Shown one piece after another: positions 8,443 to 14,983 of a stretch of DNA of 14,983 bases; positions within the stretch are counted from its first letter, which is position 1, and each line of letters starts with the position of its first letter. Origin of the DNA: Hepatocystis sp. ex Piliocolobus tephrosceles. Lineage: Eukaryota > Apicomplexa > Aconoidasida > Haemosporida > Plasmodiidae. The position numbers were made by a program, and so were the translations under genes. A model generated the notes under the pieces. The model was given only the letters and a program-made list of their open reading frames with translations. It searched no databases and had not been told where the DNA came from. The stretch is taken from positions 4,954 to 19,936 of the forward strand of contig CABPSV020000291.1 of NCBI GenBank assembly GCA_902459845.2, given 5' to 3'.

Positions 8443-10266
8443 ATGCAACACTATATTATACCATTCTATATCATATCATGCCATGTCATAACATATCGTA
8501 CAACAGAAGAAATTAGACAATTAGAAAAAATTCAGCATTATAAAAAAAAAAAAAATTCGTTAAATAAAATAAATACAAAACAAAAAAAAAAAAAGCAAAA
8601 AAAAACAAAAAAAAAAAACTGCTTTATAAGGAAATTCATATATAAACAACATTTTAAAACGAATACTACTAAATCAGTAAATAATAATGTAAATAATTAT
8701 ACAGAAATAGAAGAAATAAGCAATTTTTTGTAATATTACAAAAAATATAAGTGCTTCTTTTCTTTTTATTATTTCTCTGTCAACTCCCTTTTTACTTCTC
8801 TCATCTTTTGGTCTTCTATCTTCATTGCCTCTTTCTTTTACTCCCTTTCTTTTACTGTACCTTTTTTTTTTATTGTACCTATCTTTTACTGTACCTTTTT
8901 TTTTTTTTACTGTACCTTTTTTTTTACTGTTTATCTTTTTTTTTCTTTTTATTTTTTTACTGCCATGCTTCTTCCTAACAGTAGTGACGAAAAAAAAGAT
9001 GAAACACTATCGTCAGAAAACAAAAACGAAGTAAACATAGCCACTGAAAAATATATGGATAAAGAATGTAACTTAGAACCAGTTGATTTACTTAATAACA
9101 ATAATAAAAAAAGAAAAGTAGTAATGTTCCAAGAGCAGAAAACAGTGAAAGTATTTGAAGTAGATAGATGTAGAAGAATTAGTCCTAAGAAAGTCCGTGT
9201 ACCTAACAAATTGCTCAATATTTGTAGTTATACAAATGAACAAAAACAAAAAGAAGGAGAGGAAAAAAATAATTATCCTAATAATAATAATATTAATAAT
9301 AATGGAAGTAACAATGTATTTAATAAAACGCCATTAGATAATCTAAAAGATGGAACATATATGATCGAAAATGAACCATCACAAAATCATAATAAATCAC
9401 ATAAGAGGGATAAACCAAATAAACATAGGAAATTAAATAAACGTGATGAAATAAATAAAAAAAAAGGAATAGAAAAAAAGGAAGGTATAGATAAAAAGGA
9501 GAATATGTTTATTGATGAAAATAAGAATAAAAACAATTTTTTTGATTATGAAAAATATCGAAATAATAATAATAATGTGACATTTTCAACGAAATATAAA
9601 GATAGTTGTATTACTTTGAGCCCTGACAAACTTACTTGTTATGGTGATAAAGGTTGGTCGAGTGTTTTTGTAAATAGTGGTGCTGATATTGGTAAATGGT
9701 ATTTTGAAGTAAAATTCGAAGGCCCTATAAATAAATTACAATTTGTAGGGTATAAAGAAAATTCTATAGAAATAAAACCACACATAAGAGTTGGATTTGC
9801 TTGTAGATATATGAGATATGATACCCCAATAGGAACAGATAAATACAGTTTTTGTGTTAATAGTAAAAATGGAAATATGTTTAATAAAGCTAAAGGTTAT
9901 GCTTGTATGGAACCATTTAAAATTAATGATGTAATAGGTTGTTACTTATATTTAAAAAATAAAAATACTTATAACTTTGATCCAAGATTAGATAATAAAT
10001 TATATGAATTTATACAAGGTGGTATTTTATGTGATCCTCAAAACCCACCACAATTAAAGAAAAATCAAGGATCTTATATTTTTTTTTCATTGAATGGACT
10101 AATAAAACGTAATGCTTTTTATAGTGTATATGAAGGATTTTACCACCCTGCTGTTAGTTTATATATGGGTGCTAGTGCCAGAATAAACTTAGGACCACAT
10201 TTTAAATATAGACATATAAACGGTTTTATTCCTTGCATATATATGCAGTTACCAGTTGTTTTGTAA
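8443..10266 (+). CDS. ASH2: ASH2-like SPRY protein (COMPASS/SET1 complex subunit), proposed two or more exons
   Basis: The main exon runs to 10266. Its C-terminal 225 residues match the Ash2L SPRY domain: PIGTDKYSF (cf. PLGYDKFSY in human ASH2L), then a region ending FYHPAVSLY and INLGPHFKY (cf. YFPAISLY and INFGPCFKY). ASH2 pairs with RbBP5, WDR5 and DPY30 to activate SET1-type H3K4 methyltransferases in the nucleus. The final residues (GFIPCIYMQLPVVL) lie where ASH2L carries its DPY30-binding helix. Upstream are Asn/Lys-rich tracts and a basic RVxF-like segment. A one-exon reading would start at 8965 (433 aa). I prefer exon 8443-8729 joined to 8982-10266 (523 aa), because the 8965 ATG lies inside a textbook acceptor and the phases match. 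The first exon's own start is unsettled: 8443 is the first ATG in frame, but an upstream exon spliced at 8507 or 8536 is possible. The N-terminal PHD/winged-helix part of animal ASH2L is not seen. Confidence 0.85.
8730..8981 (+). other. Proposed intron in the ASH2-like gene
   Basis: The donor GTAATA (8730) follows the Glu/Lys/Asn-rich frame. About 230 bases of pyrimidine-rich DNA follow, ending TTCTTCCTAACAG at 8981. Exon one leaves two bases of a codon and exon two supplies the third, so the frame is kept (TT plus T, Phe). The tract has imperfect TACTGTACC-plus-T-run repeats (about 8833-8940). The 252-bp length is usual for Plasmodium. Not proven without transcript data. Confidence 0.65.
8833..8940. 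repeat. Imperfect TACTGTACC(T)n repeats
   Basis: Four or five imperfect units of TTTACTGTACC followed by runs of T lie inside the proposed ASH2 intron and make up most of its polypyrimidine tract. Confidence 0.7.
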
Positions 10267-10860
10267 AAAAAAAAAAAATAAAATGAATAGTTACATAGAG
10301 TAACGTTGGCAAATTTACAGACATACATGTAAACTTTGGGGTATTCTCAACTGATATTATTATTTCCTTGTTTATATTGGTCTTAGACAATGTATTATGT
10401 TTTTTGTTCTTTTTTTTTTTTTTTTTGCTCTACTTTGTTTTATTCTCTTTTTTTAAATTTATTTTATTTAATTTTATTTTATTTAATTTTATTTTATTTT
10501 ATTTAATTTTATTTTATTTAATTTTATTTTATTTAATTTTATTTAATTTTGTTTTATTGTAATTAATTTTAACATGTTGAAATTTTTTTTTTTTTTATTT
10601 TTAATATCATATACATATTGATAAAAATTTTGTATATATATCTAAAGTTTCGAATAACTATTTTGTAATAAAATGTACATATATATGTAATTTATCTAAA
10701 CTTGTAAAATTTTTTCCATGTGGTACATGTACTTTTTTGTTCCATTTTATTTTTTTAATGCGTATTTTAAAATTTTTTTTTTTTAATAATAAAAACATGA
10801 TTAACCAAAAAGGTTTCATTCGAATATGTTATCTTGTAAAAACTGTTTTTAAATATATGC

Positions 10861-10907
<47 letters not shown>

Positions 10908-10945
10908 TGTAGCATATTTAACAAAAAAAAAAAAATAAATAAAAG
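10267..10945. other. Convergent intergenic region
   Basis: This separates the stop of the plus-strand ASH2-like gene from the stop of the minus-strand cis-prenyltransferase, so it should hold both 3' untranslated regions. It contains a TTTTATTTAA-type repeat (10450-10560), poly(T) runs and a TA run (about 10868-10898). No coding frame beyond Phe/Leu/Ile strings made by the repeat. Confidence 0.75.
10450..10560. repeat. ATTTTATTTAATTTT tandem repeat
   Basis: Imperfect 10-15 base units of ATTTTATTTAATTTT repeat about ten times within the 3' region shared by the two convergent genes. Confidence 0.82.
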
Positions 10946-11169
10946 CTAATGTTGACAGGGGTTAGAGTAAGAAAAGAGAAAATTAGTTGTTTGGAAAATT
11001 GTATAGTGTAAAATAACATATATAAACTGTAAAAAGTTAAAAAATGGCCAGTATTCATTGATAAAATAAATTTCGGTAAACTCTGAAATCTATCAAAAAA
11101 AAAAAAAAAAAAAAAAAATTGAGGTGGACGCATTTTGTTTATGTGCCATAATCGTAGGTACCTGCATGT

Positions 11170-11205
<36 letters not shown>

Positions 11206-13226
11206 CACGCTTTTATCAACATCTTTATGAAATTCGCACTTATTTTATTTTTTTTTTTTTGAACTTTACTTGATATAACATAAAATCCGATAATCTATGT
11301 TCGCCAGACGTTCGTATGAGAATGTTAGGCGGGGGTAGCTTGGAAGTAAGTAACTTGTCATGGTAATTAATTCTGCATCAAATAAATAAGTAGGTAAATC
11401 AATAGACAGGTAAATAAAAAAACAGGTAAATAAAAAAACAGGTAAATAAAAAAACAGGTAAATAAATAGAGCTAACCAAAAGTAGTAAGTTTGACGTAAA
11501 AAAAAAAAAAAAAAATCACACATACAAATGTAACACCTATCCATGTTTAATAAACTTGTGAAATGCTATTTTTCTTATTTTACATTTTTAATTTCTCAGG
11601 GTCATCTAAATAAAAGTATTTGCCACAATAGCATTTCATTTGAATATTGTTCTTAAATTTTTTTTTTTCATTTATTATTATTTTTTTTGAAGACTCGTTG
11701 TCGTTTTGGTTTTTTTCTATAGGAGATGAAGAATAATTAATGTTACGTTCTTGTAACAATTCCTTGCATGTGTCATAATATAAGTTGGGATTAAATTCGC
11801 ACAAGCTCATTTCATTTTTACTAGTGTACGAAAAAAATATGTTCAAAGTTAAGCTATAAAGTGGAACAAAAAAAAAAAATAAAAAAAAATATATTTATAA
11901 TACAACACTTATTTTTATATAAAAAAAAAAAAAAAATATATATATGTATATATATATATATATATATTAATAAAAACGACAAATGTGTTCTTATTATGTC
12001 TTACTTGTCAAAGCCCTTTGTTCTTTCTTCTATATTATATATAATTTTCCTATAATTTTCGTTAACATATGACAAATTACCAATTATTTTAATACGTATT
12101 TTATTTTCTTTTACAAAATTGCTAAAAAAAAAAAAAAAAAAAAAAAAAAGCCCATTATATTACATTTTTTTGTATAGATATATATAAAAAAAAAATATGT
12201 TATCATTGGATTTATATAACTGCTTTTGTATATGTATATAATTATACATATGCAATTTGATACATACATATGGTTGTATACGTATATGTACATATTTGTA
12301 ATTATAAAAAATAAAATATATCATTTTATCTTACAAAAAAAAATTTTCATTTATTAGAACTAAAATATTTAAGTAAAATAAAAAATGTATTTCCTCAGGG
12401 CTTCTATTATAATTTAACAAAGAGAGTGAAAATACTGATAAAATCTTTATGTTTAATCTAATACATATTTCTATAATCTACTAGCAGAATTAATAAAATA
12501 TGTCAAAAAAAATTTTTATTGAATAAGTATTTTTTTTTTATTAGTTCATAAGATATGTAATATTGTTGGGTGGAATATATAAGCACTGATATACGATATA
12601 TATATAGGACTATACACACACACCTATATATATATAGATCTATGTAAGTATGTTATATGTGTATAATAACTTGAATTAATGTTTTGGATCCCATATAATG
12701 ACCTAGAGACAAATGGATTCCTTTTTCTTTTGCATATCTTCTATTTCCATCCATAATAATAGCTTAACAATGTTAATGATGTAAACAGACAAAAAGAGAG
12801 AAAAATGCATTAATAAAAGTTAATACATATATGTATGTATGTGTGTATGTATGTATGTGTGTATGTATGTATGTGTGTATGTATGTATGTATGTATGTGT
12901 GTATGTATGTATGTATGTGTGTATGTATGTATGTATGTATGTGTGTATGTATGTATGTGCTTGGGTGTATATACATATAAATTTAGTCCTAAATAATTTT
13001 TTTTTTTTTTTTTTTTTTTCTCTTTTTTTACATATATGCTTAATGTTAATGTGTCCCCGTATAAGTGAAGTTACAATTCTTTCAATTCTAAAAATAAAAA
13101 AAATGTTTTATACATACATCATTTTTTTTTAAACAATTTACATATTTTAATTACAACATTATAACATTCTTAAATTTTTATTTATTTTTTTGAACTTATT
13201 TTTTTGTATAACATATTTAGAGCCAT
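10946..13226 (-). CDS. CPT: cis-Prenyltransferase (dehydrodolichyl/undecaprenyl diphosphate synthase family), eight exons
   Basis: It condenses isopentenyl diphosphate onto a short allylic diphosphate with cis geometry, giving the dolichol backbone used for N-glycans and GPI anchors, normally at the ER. Proposed minus-strand exons: 13226-13213, 13087-13032, 12762-12671, 12477-12335, 12121-12005, 11853-11584, 11372-11270, 11089-10946. They total 939 bases (312 aa plus stop), and every junction keeps frame. Motifs in family order: IIMDGNRRYAK (25-35, catalytic Asp28), LGHYMGSKTL (43-52), SLLNYNRSPEEI (73-84), KIRIKIIGNLS (109-119), LNIFFSYTSKNE (144-155), ILIRTSGEHRLSDF (248-261), FTEIYF (269-274; Glu271 matches the Mg-binding Glu213 of the E. 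coli enzyme) and YWPFF. Low-complexity residues (about 165-220) lengthen the loop before the RTSGE motif. Exons 2-8 are secure in outline. The 14-base first exon is the weakest; its ATG follows an A-run and gives a normal-length N-terminus. Confidence 0.9.
11407..11468. repeat. 16-bp tandem repeat in cis-prenyltransferase intron 6
   Basis: Four copies of CAGGTAAATAAAAAAA at exactly 16-base spacing lie in the intron 11583-11373, about 35 bases upstream of its acceptor. On the gene's strand they read TTTTTTTATTTACCTG, adding to the pyrimidine-rich tract. Confidence 0.88.
12829..12958. repeat. GTAT/GTGT tetranucleotide microsatellite in cis-prenyltransferase intron 2
   Basis: About 130 bases of GTAT units with interspersed GTGT variants lie in the intron 13031-12763. 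The strand-symmetric Tyr/His/Thr and Val/Cys/Met frames across it are artefacts of the repeat. Confidence 0.92.
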
Positions 13227-13614
13227 TTTTTAAACGGATTTGTCCAATCTTATGTACTATTTATTTTTTTTTATAAAAAGAAAGCATGCGCTATTAATAA
13301 AAAAAGTGAGAAAACAGCGAATATGTCAAGAATGTACTAAACGAATTTCTACATTTCTATTTATACATACATTTATGTATGTATGTATGTGTATAATGCA
13401 TGTGCGTATATATATATATGTATTTCATAAATGTAAATATTTCGTTCATCTAAATGTGATAAGGATAATGTATATTATGAAATAAAAAAATTTTTTGCTA
13501 ATGTGGTTAGAAAAACTCTATTTTTTTTACCCTAACTAATGAAATTTGCCAAAAAAAAAAAAAAAAGAAAAAAAAAATATATATATATATATAAAGATTT
13601 TACAAGGATGAAAC

Positions 13615-13651
<37 letters not shown>

Positions 13652-13785
13652 CTAAATTATATAACAGAAAGTATATTATAATAACAATAGTATAAAAAAA
13701 CAAATTTTTTTTTTTAATGTGAAAAACATTTTTCATATATTTTTATAAATTCAGTATGTAAAAATAATTAAGAAAAAACAAAAAA

Positions 13786-13979
13786 GAAAGCGAAAAAAGT
13801 AAGAGAAAAAAGAAAGCGAAAAAAGAAAGCGAAAAAAGAAAGCGAAAAAAGAAAGCGAAAAAAGAAAGCGAAAAAAGAAAGCGAAAAAAGAAAGCGAAAA
13901 AAGTAAGCGAAAAAAGTAAGCGAAAAAATTAAGCGAAAAAATTAAGCGAAAAAAGTAAGCGAAAAAAGTAAGCGAAAAA
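13786..13979. repeat. 13-bp minisatellite GAAAGCGAAAAAA, about 15 copies
   Basis: About fifteen units at 13-base spacing. Eight read GAAAGCG plus A-run, four GTAAGCG, two TTAAGCG and one GTAAGAG. Variants are clustered: GAAAGCG on the left, GTAAGCG and TTAAGCG on the right, showing local duplication. It lies about 560 bases upstream of the proposed cis-prenyltransferase start. All frames through it are low complexity, so it does not look like coding DNA. Confidence 0.92.
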
Positions 13980-14695
13980 GGCGTATTAAACTTTTCATTA
14001 TATAATCATTTGTTGTTTTCCTTTTTTTTTTTCTTTTAATTAATGACTTAATAATTTAATACAATAAAAATAAAAACTTGTGTATAAAATAGGGACATAT
14101 TTTACGACCAACAATATATATATAGCACAAGTGTCTACTGTGTTAAGTCGTGTGTAGGGTTTTGTTTTTTTACTAGACAAAAGGAAGAACAATGTATATT
14201 ACAAAAGGAATCATATGTGAATATATATATATATATATATATGCATTTATTTATAATTAAGTTCATTTTTGTTTTATTTAATAAGATCACATATCGTTTT
14301 AGGTGCACAATATGTACAGGCACAAATGTATATGTATATATGTCTATGTGTATACATTCAACGCGTAATGGAGAGGCAATTGTATGTTTTAACAAATCAC
14401 AATTATATGTGTTTTTAAAAAAAAATATACAAAAAAAAAAAAAAAAAAAAAAACTGTACTTTAAGTCATCATTTTATTTATATATAAATAAATACAATAT
14501 AAATGCGAATGGTGCCCTGTGAAAAAAATCAGTTTGTTGTTAGAAATAAAATACATACATAATATTTTAGGTGTTATTTTTGTTTATTTGTTTTTGTATT
14601 TGTTTTATATCTACACGTGTACGACATAAGTGCATTTAGAACATTGTTATGATATATATGTACATATGTACACAATTTCGTTTCTTGTATTACAG

Positions 14696-14718
14696 TTCTG
14701 ATATGTGGGAGGAAGTAG
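14696..14718 (+). other. Candidate 23-base mini-exon
   Basis: A strong acceptor-like string (CGTTTCTTGTATTACAG, ending 14695) is followed by 23 bases containing ATG TGG GAG GAA GTA G and then a GTAAAA donor (14719). The bases are unusually GC-rich here and would encode Met-Trp-Glu-Glu-Val. It could be the first coding exon of a plus-strand gene continuing past the right edge. No homology supports it. Confidence 0.25.
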
Positions 14719-14778
14719 GTAAAATTCTTTTGTTGTAACAATAGTTTTTTTACAAAAATATGTTCTAACATATAAAGC

Positions 14779-14813
<35 letters not shown>

Positions 14814-14876
14814 ATTACAAAAATGTAACTGTAAAAACATTTCGTTTGAAATTGATAGTTTTTTATTATTTATGTT

Positions 14877-14983
14877 TGCTTTATTTTGGCTTTATTTTGG
14901 CTTTTATTTTGGTTTTATTTTTGCTTTTATTTTTGCTTTTATTTTGGCTTTATTTTGGCTTTATTTTGGCTTTATTTTGGCTT
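14877..14983. repeat. GGCTTTATTTT minisatellite, cut by the window edge
   Basis: Units of 11-13 bases (GGCTTTATTTT with GGTTTTATTTT and TGCTTTTATTTT variants) repeat about nine times and run off the right end. Copies at both ends are GGCTTTATTTT, with the variants in the middle. Confidence 0.88.

Larger units (their letters stand above)
13227..14983. other. Mostly non-coding region to the right of cis-prenyltransferase
   Basis: It should include the cis-prenyltransferase promoter (immediately right of 13226). It holds poly(A/T) runs (13552-13566, 13618-13647, 14431-14453, 14785-14811), TA runs, a 13-bp minisatellite (13786-13979), a second minisatellite at the right edge, and two weak coding-like patches (14296-14420 and 14696-14718). 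No recognisable gene. The neighbouring gene on this side is presumably beyond the window. Confidence 0.6.

Noticed and set aside
8965..8981. ATG at 8965 as the ASH2 start.
   Set aside because: It is kept only as an alternative. The bases form a perfect pyrimidine-rich acceptor ending AACAG, and an upstream in-phase exon exists.
11580..11640. CSL-type zinc ribbon (DPH3/DPH4-like), from KCYCG followed by YLDD and a nearby Cys-x-x-Cys frame.
   Set aside because: The Cys-x-x-Cys part (about 11536-11510) would need a 47-base intron. Splicing at 11583 to 11372 instead gives an uninterrupted cis-prenyltransferase with RTSGE, so the resemblance is accidental.
12773..12976. His/Thr/Tyr repeat frame (and Val/Cys/Met on the other strand) as repeat proteins.
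   Set aside because: Both are reading frames through the GTAT microsatellite in intron 2 of the cis-prenyltransferase.
13786..13979. CRISPR array.
   Set aside because: Units are contiguous 13-mers with no spacers, in a eukaryotic genome; it is a minisatellite.
14296..14420. SRP14-like segment.
   Set aside because: Only a handful of residues resemble the end of SRP14, and the rest of the domain is absent.
14574..14771. Minus-strand frame containing a Pro-His-Ile triplet as the cis-prenyltransferase first exon.
   Set aside because: The phase does not fit exon 12762, it would need an intron of almost 2 kb, and a much better exon ending KHI lies at 13087-13032.

Overview
The window is nuclear DNA of a malaria parasite (Plasmodium; species not determined). 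It is extremely AT-rich, with homopolymer A/T tracts up to 87 bases, many AT microsatellites, proteins swollen by Asn/Lys low-complexity stretches, introns with GTAAAA/GTAAGA donors and T-rich acceptors, and kilobase-long non-coding gaps. The proteins that can be identified are eukaryotic housekeeping and chromatin families.

Layout, left to right. (1) 1-1007, minus: the N-terminal 335 codons of a giant HUWE1/Tom1-type HECT ubiquitin ligase, cut by the window edge. (2) 1008-4521: a long non-coding gap with poly(A/T), a minisatellite and a C-rich island. (3) 4522-6516, minus: an intact 664-aa alpha/beta hydrolase with a long disordered basic N-terminal half. (4) 6517-8442: a shared upstream region between divergent genes. 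(5) 8443-10266, plus: an ASH2-like SPRY protein, the expected COMPASS/SET1 histone H3K4 methyltransferase subunit. Its large exon is obvious; I argue that an upstream exon joins it across a 252-bp intron (8730-8981). (6) 10267-10945: a short convergent gap. (7) 10946-13226, minus: a cis-prenyltransferase (dehydrodolichyl/undecaprenyl diphosphate synthase family) split into eight small exons. No open reading frame reveals it as a whole, but the conserved family motifs and all splice phases line up to give a 312-aa protein. (8) 13227-14983: mostly non-coding, with a 13-bp minisatellite, a second minisatellite running off the right edge, and one or two weak exon candidates.

The genes do not form a pathway. 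They are ordinary neighbours in a eukaryotic gene-dense block: ubiquitination, a lipid/ester hydrolase, chromatin modification, and dolichol synthesis for protein glycosylation and GPI anchors. From memory, and unverified, the order resembles a block on P. falciparum chromosome 8 that contains a HECT ligase and the cis-prenyltransferase. The most useful results are the reconstructed eight-exon cis-prenyltransferase with unusual active-site-loop and C-terminal features, the probable missed 5' exon of ASH2, and a PP1-docking-like motif in ASH2. I see no tRNA, rRNA, CRISPR or transposon.
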